Assembly (NCBI RefSeq): GCF_022512515.1
Contig: NZ_JAKWBK010000003.1
Span: 310,001 to 374,000 of the forward strand
DNA: 64,000 bases
DNA from: Paraniabella hibiscisoli
GTDB lineage: Bacteria; Bacteroidota; Bacteroidia; Chitinophagales; Chitinophagaceae
Direction of reading: 5' to 3'
Made by a program: the position numbers and the translations under genes. Each line of letters opens with the position of its first letter. Within the stretch, counting starts at the first letter, position 1. Under the pieces are notes generated by a model, which made no database searches, was not told where the DNA came from, and saw only the letters and a list, made by a program, of their open reading frames with translations. This document shows positions 31,770 through 41,575 of this stretch, piece after piece.

Positions 31770-32809
31770 TTACTCATTGCTCATCACGACCTGCTCTTTC
31801 GTCAAAAAATGACTGATCGCTTCTGTCAATTGCTCAAACTCCAATAAAAACCCATCATGTCCGTAATCGGACAGGATCAACTTCACATGCGCATCAGGAA
31901 TATGGCTGGCTATAAATTCCTGCTCGTAGGGAGGAAACAAAATATCGCCTTCCATGCTTAACGCCAGCGTTTTTGCTTTAATACTGTTTAAGGCCGCAAC
32001 TACGCCGCCTCTTCCCCTGCCCAGGTTATGAGAATCCATACTTTTAGTCAGGGCATAGTAGCTAAAGGCATTAAACCTTGCCGAAAGTTTCGATCCCTGG
32101 TAGCGCTGGTAGCTTTCGCTTTTAAATCCTTCGATCAGGTCATCACTGGCTTCAGACTGGGTTTTATTATAAGCCATGTCAGTCCTATAAGACAGTAATG
32201 CTATGCTTCTGGCAACCTCCAGGCCTTTTTCCCTGCATCATCAGCCTGGTTCAACCAGCTAGCATCGGCCTCTATAGCCAATCTCTGCGAAGCATTAAAA
32301 GCCTTTCCCCATGCCGAATGCACAGCATTGGTGGCTATCGGGAAAATGTATTCAAATAGCCCGGGATCCTGAACAGCCCATTCCATTAACTGCTGCCCAC
32401 CTGTACTTCCGCCTATTCCTACTCTGATCTTCGTAATGCCAAGATTCGATTGTAATAGGCGATAAGCATGCACCATATCCCTGATAGTAAAAAAGGGAAA
32501 CTGATGATAGTATGCGGCTTCTGTTTCAGGATTAACATCCAGCGGACTAATACTGCCGTAGCAGCTACCCGGCATATTCACACAAATAATAAAATGCTTT
32601 GCAGGGTCAAATACTCGTCCCTCACCTATCATTTCAGGCCACCACTCGTGTGGACAGCTATTAGCTGTTAAAGCATGAAATATCCATACAATATTATCGC
32701 GTTCTTTACTCAACGTTCCATACGTAGTATAAGCCAGGTGCAGATTTTTCAAAACTGCCCCACTCTCCAATACAAATAACCCGTTATACTTAAAAACCTC
32801 TTGCTTCAT
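31770..32809 (-). CDS. metX: Homoserine O-acetyltransferase, frameshifted
   Basis: About 347 residues from the ATG at 32809 (MKQEVFKYNG). Alpha/beta-hydrolase that acetylates homoserine. Motifs: HALTANSCPHEWWPEMIG, NMPGSCYGSISPLD, FFTIRDMV, nucleophile elbow GIGGSTGGQQLMEW, the Asp in EGDILFPPYEQ and the His in YGHDGFLLEF. The nucleophile elbow reads STGGQQ where SMGGMQ is usual. Break near 32185-32205 (rejoined LEVARSIALLSYRTDMAY). It follows metY after a hairpin terminator that may lower its expression. Confidence 0.92.
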
Positions 32810-32815
32810 ATTGAT

Positions 32816-32855
32816 AAAAAACTGTCTCAAGCCAATCAATACCTGAGACAGTTTT
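32816..32855 (-). terminator. Intercistronic hairpin terminator between metY and metX
   Basis: AACTGTCTCA (to 32829) pairs with TGAGACAGTTTT (32844-32855); on the minus strand the stem runs straight into a T-run. It lies within the 54-base gap between metY and metX, so it probably gives polar, partial termination inside the operon. Confidence 0.75.
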
Positions 32856-32863
32856 AATTTTAT

Positions 32864-34173
32864 TTATGCGAATACGGCAGCAAAAGCCTGCTCAAAATCC
32901 GCTTTTATATCATCTATATATTCAATACCGGCGCTGATGCGTATCAGATTGTCTAATACACCAGCTCCTTTTCTTTCTTCATCACTTAATTGTTCGTGCG
33001 TGGTAGATGCCGGATGTATGGCCAGTGTTTTGGCATCACCCACATTAGCCAGGTGACTCACCAATTTCAAACTGTCAATAAATTTCTTTCCGTTTTCGAT
33101 GCCGCCTTTAATACCGAACTGTAACACACCTCCGAAACCGTTGGTCAGGTATTTTTTGCCAGTTCATGATACTCGCTACTTTCCAAACCAGGATACCATA
33201 CAAATTCGACCTGATCGTGCGCCTCTAACCATTTAGCTAAAGCCAATGCATTATCTACCGTGCGTTGTACCCGTAGTGATAAGGTTTCAATACCTTGCAA
33301 TAGCAGGAAGGAGTTAAAGGGGCTAAGAGCGGGACCGAAATCTCTCAAACCTTCTACACGCGCCCGTATAGCAAAAGCTATATTAGGCAAGCCCAAGGGA
33401 TTACCTTCTCCAAACACATCCCAGAACTTCAGGCCATGATAGCCTTCCGACGGCTCTGTAAAATGAGGAAATTTTCCATTACCCCAATTAAAATTACCGC
33501 CGTCTATAATCACACCACCAATGCTGGTTCCATGTCCGCCAATCCATTTGGTAGCAGAGTTCACTACAATATTGGCTCCATGCTCAATAGGTTTAAATAA
33601 GTAACCGCCAGCACCGAATGTGTTGTCCACAATCAAGGGAATCTCAAACTCTTTTGCTAACGCTACAAACTTTTCAAAATCGGGGATATTGAGTTTGGGG
33701 TTACCAATTGTTTCCAGGTAAATAGCTTTGGTTTTACCGTCGATTTTAGTGCGGAAGCTATCAACATTATCGCCTTCGGCGAACCGGGCTTCAATGCCTA
33801 ATCTTTTAAAGGCAACTTTAAACTGGTTATAAGTGCCGCCATATACGAAAGAAGTACTAACAAAGTTATCTCCCGCCTCCAGGATATTGGTAATAGCTAA
33901 AAATTGAGCTGCCTGTCCTGATGAAGTAGCTACAGCAGCCACCCCGCCTTCTAGGGCAGCCAGCCTTTGTTCAAATACATCCGTGGTAGGGTTCATAATA
34001 CGGGTGTAGATGTTCCCAAATTCTCTTAATCCGAAAAGATTGGCAGCATGTTCGGCGTTTTTAAACTGGTAAGAAGTTGTTTGGTAAATCGGCAAAGCCC
34101 GGCTTCCGGTAGTGGGATCGGGTTGCTGACCTGCATGCAATTGTAAAGTGTCGAAATGTAGTTTCTGACTCAT
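32864..34173 (-). CDS. metY: O-acetylhomoserine sulfhydrylase, frameshifted
   Basis: About 437 residues, PLP enzyme that makes homocysteine from O-acetylhomoserine and sulfide. Motifs: LHAGQQPDPTTGSRALPIYQ, YTRIMNPTTDVFEQRLAALE, ATSSGQAAQFLAI, VDNTFGAGGYLFKP and the PLP lysine in SATKWIGGHGTSIGG. The break is at the A/T-run near 33155-33160; one more base gives KKYLTNGFGGVLQFGIKGG. First gene of the methionine operon, behind a SAM-I riboswitch and a Cys/Met-rich leader ORF. Confidence 0.95.
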
Positions 34174-34251
34174 AAAAATGTTTATAAGAATGAAGTAATA
34201 AAATGAAATAACCGTAAAAAAATTGGAAAGGCCGGAGCCCTGGAAGATATA

Positions 34252-34335
34252 TTATGCCCGCGGGGGCATACAACGCATACAATAACACATTGCAGTGGCA
34301 ATGGCACAAGAATTGATATGCGGGTGTTGAAACAT
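34252..34335 (-). CDS. 27-residue Cys/Met-rich leader ORF upstream of metY
   Basis: An ATG at 34335 opens a 27-codon ORF ending in TAA. It has a good AGAGGAG ribosome-binding site directly upstream, unusual in this low-Shine-Dalgarno genome. Residues 10-23 hold four Cys and three Met, including the cluster MCYCMRCM; the peptide starts MFQHPHINSC and ends PPRA. Its last codons form part of a hairpin, ATGCCC pairing with GGGCAT around the stop. Position between the SAM riboswitch terminator and metY, plus composition, suggests a regulatory leader peptide sensing sulfur amino acids. It could be chance; translation is not shown. Confidence 0.55.
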   Translation of the reverse strand: MFQHPHINSCAIATAMCYCMRCMPPRA

Positions 34336-34425
34336 CTCCTCTAAAATATTTCCATTTTTTGTTATTACAAAATAAAATTCATTTTGGCTTTCGATTCACG
34401 AATATATTCAGCAAGAAAGGACAAT

Positions 34426-34454
34426 AAAAAAGCCCGCCAGATAGGCAGGCGGGC
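34426..34454 (-). terminator. Rho-independent terminator of the SAM-I riboswitch
   Basis: GCCCGCC (34432-34438) pairs with GGCGGGC (34448-34454), followed on the minus strand by six T. It lies 40 bases after the aptamer and is the expression platform through which SAM would stop transcription of metY-metX-hom. Confidence 0.88.
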
Positions 34455-34493
34455 TTCATATATAAATGAGATGTGTTGATCTGAAACTACCGG

Positions 34494-34604
34494 CTTATCT
34501 TTCTCCGAAAACTTTCCGGAGTTGGAATTGGCACCTTGTTCCATTAGAGCCGGAACAGGTTGCCAAGGCTTCACAGGGCCATACCCTCTGCCTTTCTTGA
34601 TAAG
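34494..34604 (-). promoter_or_regulatory. SAM-I (S-box) riboswitch aptamer
   Basis: Read on the minus strand: CTTATCAAGAAAGGCAGAGG at the 5' end, then GGGTATGGCCCTGTGAAGCC, TTGGCAACC, AAGGTGCCAATTCC and GATAAG at the 3' end. P1 is CTTATC (34604-34599) with GATAAG (34499-34494); the conserved GAAGCC, GGCAACC and GGTGCCAATTCC cores of the S-box are present. It precedes metY, a standard SAM-I target, with a strong terminator downstream. This is a sequence-motif call with high certainty. Confidence 0.95.
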
Positions 34605-34623
34605 TATATAAAAGAACGAAGCG

Positions 34624-34631
34624 CAAATATA
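34624..34631 (-). promoter_or_regulatory. -7 promoter element (TATATTTG) of the met operon
   Basis: Minus-strand TATATTTG fits the Bacteroidota TAnnTTTG element, 20 bases before the riboswitch, so transcription would start just ahead of the aptamer. No convincing -33 TTTG lies at the usual 19-21 base spacing. Confidence 0.55.
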
Positions 34632-34716
34632 GGTTAGATTTGACAAATAAAAAAGTTGATAGTAATACATCTCTTTATTATAGAGGATTATTCCTGATCA
34701 ATAAGCCAACGCCAAC

Positions 34717-34743
34717 AAAAAAACCGCATCATAAAAGATGCGG
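34717..34743 (-). terminator. Rho-independent terminator after porin-family gene
   Basis: CCGCATC (34724-34730) pairs with GATGCGG (34737-34743), followed on the minus strand by a T-run of seven. It ends the gene at 34765. Confidence 0.87.
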
Positions 34744-34764
34744 CTCTAACAATTGTCTTTCCTA

Positions 34765-35484
34765 TTAAAATTTATACCCTAAAGAGATACCAAAGCCTAC
34801 ATTTTTAAATTTACTTCCTAATTTGCTACCATTAGAAGTGGGTTCTAGGTTTGCTAATCCCAGCTGTGCATTTAATTGAGCCGAATACTTTCCTTTCAAT
34901 TCATAACCAGCCAAAAGACTCGCTCCATAGTCAAAAGGCTTGCTATATCTGATTTTATTAGCATCCTGGTCGTTTACATCTTCAAGAAACTGCAACCTTA
35001 TATTTTCCTTATTAGTTAAAATAACAGGATCTGCATCCTCCACTGGCTTATACCATTCCTTACGAGTCCTGATAAACCTTCCTCCTACGCCATACGCTAC
35101 ATAAGGTCCGGCTCCTAAAAGGAGCTTGCCCCCACCTAATTCTGGCTTAAAAATCAAATTTACCGGAACTTCTATATGGTGAGATGTTGCAGTACTTGCT
35201 GTTGTAACAATGGGCGTAATTACTTCCGACTGAAACCCTTTCTGCGTAAATAACAGTCCGGGCTGTAAGGCAAATTCGTCGGCAATAGCAATATCAACGG
35301 TTGCACCCACATGAAAACCCGGATTTAAAGTAAAATCAGCTTTATTACCATCAGGGTCTTTTGAAATAACGTTTGAAAAGTTGGCACCTGCTCTCACACC
35401 AAACTGAACCTGTGCTTCAGCCTGGTTTAGGTTACATAAAAGGCCAGCTACCATTCCGGCCGCCAAAAAAGGTCTTAATCTCAT
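34765..35484 (-). CDS. Porin family / outer membrane beta-barrel protein
   Basis: 239 residues, intact. Signal peptide to about residue 24 (cut near AEAQVQ), then an eight-stranded-type barrel of the PorT/OMP_b-brl_2 kind: FGVRAGANFSNV, GFHVGATVDIAIADEF LQPGLLFTQKGF, HHIEVPVNLIFKP, GAGPYVAYGVGG and a C-terminal VGFGISLGYKF. Alternating hydrophobic pattern and terminal aromatic support outer-membrane insertion. It has its own promoter and terminator and is a paralogue of the next gene. Function unknown. Confidence 0.85.
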   Translation of the reverse strand: MRLRPFLAAGMVAGLLCNLNQAEAQVQFGVRAGANFSNVISKDPDGNKADFTLNPGFHVGATVDIAIADEFALQPGLLFTQKGFQSEVITPIVTTASTATSHHIEVPVNLIFKPELGGGKLLLGAGPYVAYGVGGRFIRTRKEWYKPVEDADPVILTNKENIRLQFLEDVNDQDANKIRYSKPFDYGASLLAGYELKGKYSAQLNAQLGLANLEPTSNGSKLGSKFKNVGFGISLGYKF

Positions 35485-35509
35485 AAGCTTTTTGTTTTTA
35501 AATTAAACG

Positions 35510-35517
35510 CAAATATA
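35510..35517 (-). promoter_or_regulatory. -7 promoter element (TATATTTG) of porin-family gene
   Basis: Minus-strand TATATTTG, 25 bases ahead of the ATG at 35484, fits the Bacteroidota TAnnTTTG consensus and is followed by the same GCG as the met operon promoter. Confidence 0.5.
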
Positions 35518-35572
35518 GTTCATGTTCCCACATAAGACGTGACATGCTCCATAAACGCAACAGTTACTTAAT

Positions 35573-35603
35573 AAAAATCGCCCCCACAGGGTTTGTGGAG
35601 GCG
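35573..35603 (-). terminator. Rho-independent terminator after second porin-family gene
   Basis: CGCCCCCACA (35579-35588) pairs with TGTGGAGGCG (35594-35603) with one mismatch, followed on the minus strand by ATTTTTATT. It ends the gene at 35625. Confidence 0.85.
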
Positions 35604-35624
35604 ACTCATGGTATATTTTCTTTT

Positions 35625-36230
35625 TTAGAATTTATATCCTACGGTAACACCAAAAGAAGTGTTGTTAACCGTTGGAGGATTATCTACATCATACAATTTA
35701 AGCAATCCAAGGTTTGCATTCAGGTTTAAAGACAAACCATTACTTAACTGGTAACCTGCTAACAGTTTTCCACCAGCATCGATTTTCTTTAAACCAGCTT
35801 CATCCCAATCTCTTTTCAACGTTAAGTCTCCACCAGTGCCTTTAACCTGGCCAATACCCATTCCAACATAAGGTCCTACGCCCAGCAAAAGGTGACCTGA
35901 TCCCAATTCCGGCTGGTACTGAAAGGTAACCGGCAACTGCAGATAGTTCAACTGAACTTTGGCATCAAAACCATCAATTTTAGCTCCATTTTGAACGTAG
36001 CTTAACCCTGGCTGAATTACAAAGTCGTCAGCAATACCAATGTCATAAGTAACGCCGGCTTGAAATCCTGTTTTCAATTTATACGCATCGGGGGCGTCTT
36101 TTCCTGTAATATTTGAAAAATTAGCGCCTGCATTGATACCAAAACGGCCAGCCTGCGCATTCGATTGTAAAGCTGTTAAACTAAAAGCTGTGAATAACAA
36201 ACCTCCAAATAATAATTTTTTGAGTTTCAT
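35625..36230 (-). CDS. Porin family / outer membrane beta-barrel protein
   Basis: 201 residues, intact. Signal peptide ends near SNAQAG; the barrel repeats the pattern of its neighbour: FGINAGANFSNI, FQAGVTYDIGIADDFVIQPG LSYVQNG, LQLPVTFQYQPELG, LLGVGPYVGMGIG and C-terminal FGVTVGYKF. Clear paralogue of the 34765-35484 gene, from a local duplication. Each has a separate terminator, so they are separate transcription units. Function unknown. Confidence 0.85.
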   Translation of the reverse strand: MKLKKLLFGGLLFTAFSLTALQSNAQAGRFGINAGANFSNITGKDAPDAYKLKTGFQAGVTYDIGIADDFVIQPGLSYVQNGAKIDGFDAKVQLNYLQLPVTFQYQPELGSGHLLLGVGPYVGMGIGQVKGTGGDLTLKRDWDEAGLKKIDAGGKLLAGYQLSNGLSLNLNANLGLLKLYDVDNPPTVNNTSFGVTVGYKF

Positions 36231-36332
36231 CAGTATAAAATTTTATGTACTAAATAATCTGACGGAACTGTATATACTCTTCGTAAATGTAGTTCCATAA
36301 GATACGGATTAAAAATGCGAATTGATTTATAT

Positions 36333-36359
36333 GGTAAACGGATAACCAACCCGTTTACC
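36333..36359 (-). terminator. Hairpin after OmpA-family gene, probable terminator
   Basis: GGTAAACGG (36333-36341) pairs with CCGTTTACC (36351-36359). The T-run on the minus-strand side is weak and delayed, so termination strength is uncertain. Confidence 0.55.
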
Positions 36360-36373
36360 TTAAAGTTTTCTGA

Positions 36374-37048
36374 TTATTTTGTGCCGGCTTCTTTAGCAGC
36401 GTCAGATTTCATCTTATCATTTGCTGTGATCAGGAACTCCACCCGACGATTTTGTGAACGTCCATCCGGCGTATCGTTTGAGTATTTTGGATTTCTTAAA
36501 CCATACCCGATCGTACTTAATCTCTGAAGACCAATTCCTTTATCGGCTAAATAATTGGATACAACAGATGCTCTTCTCTCAGACAAAGCCTGGTTATACT
36601 TTTCAGTCCCCGTATTGTCTGTATGCCCTTGTATTTCCACGTCTGTATCAGGATATTTGTTAAGAATTTTGATCAGGTCATCTAATGTAGATTTAGATGC
36701 ACTTGTTATTGCAGCCTGATCAAAGCCGAATAGTACAGCACTACTAAACTCTACAACTATACCTTCTTCTACCCTTTCCACCTTAGCGCCCGGAACTTCC
36801 TGCTTGATCTCTTCGGCCTGTTTATCCATTTTTTTGCCAATGATGGCACCAGCTGTACCACCCACAGCAGCACCGATAATAGCTCCCAAAGCTGTATTTC
36901 CTGTTGCTTTACCAATAACTGCTCCTATAGCGGCACCCCCACCAACACCAATGGCTGCACCTTTTTGAGTTCTGGTTGCACTTTCGCAACCTGCCAATGT
37001 TAAACCTGCAAAAGCAGTAGCGAATAATGTTGTTTTAACGATTTTCAT
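36374..37048 (-). CDS. OmpA-family lipoprotein with glycine zipper
   Basis: 224 residues, intact. Lipoprotein signal with lipobox LAGC (Cys21). Residues 30-72 form Gly-zipper helices (GAAIGVGGGAAIGAVIG, GTAGAIIGKKMDK), then the OmpA peptidoglycan-binding domain: VLFGFDQAAITSAS, VEIQGHTDNTGTEKYNQALS, ERRASVVSNYL and QNRRVEFLI with the diaminopimelate-binding Asp and Arg. YiaD-like; ties the outer membrane to the cell wall. A TAttTTTG element lies about 45 bases upstream. Confidence 0.92.
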   Translation of the reverse strand: MKIVKTTLFATAFAGLTLAGCESATRTQKGAAIGVGGGAAIGAVIGKATGNTALGAIIGAAVGGTAGAIIGKKMDKQAEEIKQEVPGAKVERVEEGIVVEFSSAVLFGFDQAAITSASKSTLDDLIKILNKYPDTDVEIQGHTDNTGTEKYNQALSERRASVVSNYLADKGIGLQRLSTIGYGLRNPKYSNDTPDGRSQNRRVEFLITANDKMKSDAAKEAGTK

Positions 37049-37208
37049 CAGAATAAGTTTTTAAATTTTAAAATATTAAGGCACAAAAATAAATGTAAGA
37101 CCAAACATATATATATTTATTTCTACCTAACCTTAACCTCTCAGATTGCTAACAGGCAGTTAACAAACTACGTGCCAGCGAATTTTGAATATAGACAAAT
37201 GAACATAT

Positions 37209-37236
37209 AAAAAGGTTGCCTTAAAGGCAACCTTTT
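37209..37236 (-). terminator. Strong rho-independent terminator
   Basis: GGTTGCCTT pairs with AAGGCAACC (arms about 37213-37221 and 37224-37232), with A-run and T-run on the outer sides, so it could act in both directions. It ends the secreted-protein gene whose repaired stop is at 37261. Confidence 0.85.
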
Positions 37237-37260
37237 ACATAAATTTTAATAGGACATGTT

Positions 37261-37960
37261 TTACTGCTGTGTGCTAACAGGTGCTGCAGCTACTTCTACA
37301 ACTTTTGTGAGCACATAATTGGTGCCTTTCGCAAGAGAAGTTTTTTTCTTATCTTTTTTTCTGCTTTTTTACATTTTCCTGAGTGGCATCAACTTCTTCT
37401 ACAGGCGTAGCCGTAGCAAGGCTTTCATCCGCCGCTGTCATTTCCGGGAAAATCGCTGCAGGATTTTCTTCGTCAAACTTAGCACCTACATTAACGTATA
37501 ACTTTTGGCTGGCCGAGTCAAAGATCAGGGTGCCTTCTTTCAAAGACTTACCTGAGTATCTGGGTGCTACCTTTTCTGCTCCTGATTGTGTATCTTCTGT
37601 TGCAACAACGTCTACATCATTTTGCAAAGTTTTCTGAACCGGTATTTTATAGGTGCACGGAGATTGTTTGAGGTCTGCCTTAAACTTACCTTGAGGCATA
37701 CCGTTAATCCATACCACACCTTTATTTTCTGCATCTCTACTCACTGTTACGCTGGCTACTTCACCTTCCTGATTTACATAATCATACTTTCCTAAAACCG
37801 GAAAAATCATTTCGTCTGTTAATTCCCCTGGCATTGGCGCCAACTCCTTTGGCTGAGGCTTATAATTTTTAGGAACTTCTGGCGTGGCAGATGACTGGGC
37901 AAAAGAAGTGGTAGCTATAGATAAAGAGAGCACCACCATTAAAAGAAAATTCTTTTTCAT
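37261..37960 (-). CDS. Secreted hypothetical protein, frameshifted near C-terminus
   Basis: About 233 residues. Signal peptide MKKNFLLMVVLSLSIATTSF ending AQ. The mature protein is Pro/Lys/Glu-rich at first (VPKNYKPQPKELAPMPGEL) and then beta-like, with no motif I recognise. The frame stops after KKQKKR in an A7 run (37354-37360); removing one base restores a basic stretch and a further 30 residues ending VVEVAAAPVSTQQ at 37261, just before a strong terminator. Function unknown; periplasmic or surface location likely. Confidence 0.65.
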
Positions 37961-38216
37961 TTGTAGATTTTTTTACTGTTTTAATGGTCACACCCTAAAA
38001 CCCTGCCTTTAAACAGGATCCGGTGTTTGATAAATATAAAATCCAATTGAAGTAGTTCATTATTGTACACCCCTACCGGAATCAATGCTTCTAAAAAGAA
38101 ATTATTATGCCAAAATTTATTTACCGTTGATTAAACCTTTATTTTAGATTTTAGTTATGATTTAGATCCGCACTAACTTTGCACACACTGAATCCACAAA
38201 AAACAGGGGAAACAAA

Positions 38217-41060
38217 TTGAAAAATAAAGACTTAAATACGATAGATGTAACCGGAGCAAGGGTGCATAACCTGAAAAACATTGATATATCTATACCCAAA
38301 AACGAGTTAGTGGTTATCACCGGAATTAGTGGTAGCGGAAAATCCTCTCTGGCTTTTGACACTATTTATTCTGAGGGACAACGTCGCTATATGGAAACAT
38401 TTGGAGCCTACGCACGCCAGTTCATAGGCGATATGGAGCGTCCCGATGTAGACCAGATAACAGGACTCTCCCCTGTGATATCCATAGAACAAAAGACCAC
38501 CAATAAAAACCCAAGGTCTACGGTGGGTACTGTTACAGAAGTGTATGATTTCTTCCGGCTGTTTTATGCACGTGTAGGCGAAGCTTACTCCTACAACACG
38601 GGCAAAAAGATGGTAAAATGGAGTGAGGAAGAAATCGTGGAAAACATTTTTGAGCGGTTCCAGGGTAAAAAATAAACCTGCTGGCTCCGCTGGTTAGAGG
38701 ACGCAAAGGCCATTATCGCGAACTGTTTGAGGATGTACGAAAGAAAGGCTTTTTAAAGGTTCGGGTAGACGGGGAAATAAAAGATATTACTGCTAAAATG
38801 CAGGTAGATAGATATAAAATTCACGATATTGAATTGGTTGTTGACCGATTGCAGGTGACAGACGATCTTAAGGCAAGATTAAGCCAAAGCGTTCAGCAGG
38901 GTTTAAAATTAGGTAAGGACCTCATGTTTGTATTGGTAAATGGTGAAGCCACAATCACCCAATACTCTAAAATGCTGATGTGTGAAGATACCGGCATCAG
39001 TTACGAAGAACCCTCTCTCTAATTCGTTTTCATTTAACTCACCTTACGGTGCCTGCCCCTATTGCCGTGGTTTGGGTACCAGCTCAGTAATTAATATCGG
39101 CCTGGTGTTGCCTGACCCTTCTAAAACTATTAAGGAGGGAGGAATAGCGCCCCTGGGAGAAGAGAGAGAAGCCAGTGTTTATAAACAGGTGGAAGCTTTT
39201 GCACGCAAGCACAAAATCAATCTGAACAAAGCCATTAAAGATATACCACAGGCACAGCTTGACCTGCTATTGTATGGAGATGGCGAAGCCACCCAGTCAT
39301 TGCACCTGGACGGCACGGATGAATCGATTCCTGATTATTACACGGGCAGCTACGAGGGTATTATCCCCATGCTGAAACGCTGGTATCTTTCTACGCAAAG
39401 CAATGAGGGGCTAAGAGAATGGGTAGAGAAATTTATGGAGTTGCAACCCTGCCCATCCTGCAATGGCGAACGCTTAAAGAAAGAAAGCCTTTGGTTTAAG
39501 ATCGACAATAAAAATATTGCTTACCTCAGTAATCTTAATCTTGACAATCTTGCCGCATGGCTCGATGGCATTGAACTTCGTTTAAGCAAAAAGCAAAATG
39601 CTATTGCTAAAGATATCCTTAAAGAAATAAGAGAACGTTTGGGCTTTTTGCTGGACGTTGGCCTCACCTACCTATCGCTTAACCGTCCCAGCCGCACGCT
39701 GAGCGGCGGCGAGTCACAAAGAATAAGGTTGGCCACACAGATAGGATCGCAATTACAAGGTATTACTTATATCCTGGATGAACCTTCGATTGGTTTACAT
39801 CAAAGAGACAACCAGCGACTGATTCATTCACTGCAGAACCTGCGCGATATAGGCAACAGCGTTTTGGTAGTGGAACATGATAAAGATATTATGTTGGCCG
39901 CCGACTACCTGATCGATATTGGTCCGCGTGCAGGCCACCATGGCGGACGTGTAGTGGCGCAGGGTACTCCTAAAGAAATTTTGAAGCTGGATACCATCAC
40001 AGCCGGATACCTTAATGGTCATCTAAAAATTGAAACACCCAAAGAACGGCGTAAGGGCAATGGTAAGTTTGTAGAGTTGAAAGGCGTTACAGGCAATAAC
40101 CTGCAAGGCGTAAGTGTGAAATTTCCGCTAGGTAAAATGATTGTTGTTACAGGCGTTAGTGGCAGTGGTAAGTCTACGTTAATTAATGAAACCCTGTACC
40201 CCATTTTAAGCAACCATTGTTTTCCTGCCAGCAAAATGCACCCTATGCCACATAAGTCGGTCAAAGGGTTAGAGCATATTGATAAGGTGGTAGAAATTGA
40301 TCAATCCCCTATAGGACGTACTCCACGTAGTAACCCATCTACTTATTGTGGATTCTTTACAGATATCAGGACTTTGTTTGCCTCAGTACCCGAAGCTAAG
40401 ATCCGTGGCTATAATGCAGGACGTTTTTCGTTCAATGTAAAAACCGGTCGCTGTGATGTTTGTGAAGGCGGTGGTATGCGTGTTATTGAAATGAACTTTT
40501 TACCCGATGTTTATGTGCCCTGCGAAAAGTGTAACGGTAAGAGATATAACCGTGAAACCCTGGAGATACGCTATAAAGGCAAATCCATTTCTGATGTATT
40601 AGACATGACGGTGGATGACGCTGTCGTATTCTTCCAGGCAGTGCCCAATATATTCAGGAAAATAAAAACCTTACAGGACGTAGGTTTGGGATATATCACC
40701 CTGGGGCAAAGTGCTGTAACGCTAAGCGGAGGTGAAGCACAAAGAGTAAAACTCAGTACTGAGCTTTCTAAAAAAGATACTGGTAAAACTTTCTATATCT
40801 TAGATGAGCCGACTACGGGCTTGCATTTCCAAGACATCAAACATCTCATTGACGTTTTGGATAAGCTGGCAGACAGGGGCAATACGGTACTGATCATTGA
40901 GCACAATATGGATGTAATAAAAATTGCAGATCATATTATCGACCTGGGACCTGAAGGCGGTGATGGCGGCGGACAGATATTATTTGAAGGCACACCTGAA
41001 GGACTGGTAGACTGTAAAGAGAGCTATACCGGCCATTTTCTTAAAACCGAACTTAATTAA
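38217..41060 (+). CDS. uvrA: Excinuclease ABC subunit A, frameshifted
   Basis: About 948 residues, standard UvrA length. DNA-damage recognition ATPase of nucleotide excision repair. Two ABC modules with Walker A GISGSGKSSLAFD and GVSGSGKSTLINE, signatures LSGGESQRIRLA and LSGGEAQRVKLS, and zinc-binding pairs CPYC, CPSC, CDVC and CEKC. Two breaks, both in runs one base short: A6 38667-38672 (rejoined KINLLAPLVRGRKGH) and CCC 39011-39013 (rejoined EEPLSNSFSFNSPYG). The start is TTG at 38217 preceded by AGGGGAAAC. An intact housekeeping gene in life; its breaks calibrate the error rate of the assembly. Confidence 0.97.
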
Positions 41061-41065
41061 ACACT

Positions 41066-41560
41066 ATGCATATCGACAACCTAAGCGACCTGCCCGACTG
41101 GGATGACGACAGACTTCCGCTGGATGATGAAGAAGGTGAAGAGTGGAAACCTAATCCCACCCGTGAGGCATGTAAAGCACTTTACCAGAAATGGAAGGAG
41201 ATTATGCTGATGCTCAAAGGGGCTTTAGACACTACTAAATCTGAAGAAGCGGAAAACATTTCCTATACCGACGATTTGAAATACATGGTGCTGGGTGATG
41301 CCTACGAAGTAGGTGTAAAGATCAGGAGCTCGGAAGTAGGCAGCATGTATGTACTTCGCATGGAGAATGCAGCTATCATTCGCAAGAATGCGCAACATGT
41401 AGCCAGCTCCCTGCTTACATTAGGCGCTGAAGACGAAACGGAAGAGCAATATGTAGATTTAATAAGGGTTGAGATTGATCAGTTCAGAGAACTGTTTAAA
41501 GCATGGATCAGCACTTTTGAAAAAGATGAGTATACAGATGACTGGGGGCTATTTGTATAA
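41066..41560 (+). CDS. Conserved hypothetical protein downstream of uvrA
   Basis: 164 residues, intact, beginning five bases after the uvrA stop and therefore co-transcribed. Acidic N-terminus (LPDWDDDRLPLDDEEGEEW), then an all-helical body: CKALYQKWKEIMLMLKG, DDLKYMVLGDAYEVGVKIRS, IRKNAQHVASSLLTL, IDQFRELFKAWISTFEKDEY. No signal peptide or membrane segment, so cytosolic. No known family recognised; placement suggests a link to DNA repair but nothing in the sequence proves it. Confidence 0.7.
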   Translation: MHIDNLSDLPDWDDDRLPLDDEEGEEWKPNPTREACKALYQKWKEIMLMLKGALDTTKSEEAENISYTDDLKYMVLGDAYEVGVKIRSSEVGSMYVLRMENAAIIRKNAQHVASSLLTLGAEDETEEQYVDLIRVEIDQFRELFKAWISTFEKDEYTDDWGLFV

Positions 41561-41575
41561 ACAGCCCCACAGCCA

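Noticed and set aside
34061..34309. An 82-codon minus-strand open frame overlapping the metY start
   Set aside because: It begins inside the leader region and runs into metY in the wrong frame; it has no ribosome-binding site or family features.
34365..34670. A 101-codon open frame on the minus strand across the region upstream of metY
   Set aside because: It overlaps the SAM-I aptamer and its terminator, whose structure explains the sequence; the predicted protein has no credible features.
38217..41060. Programmed frameshifting or pseudogenisation of uvrA and other broken genes
   Set aside because: Breaks occur in many unrelated genes, at homopolymers, and the same one-base repair works for nearly all; sequencing error is simpler.
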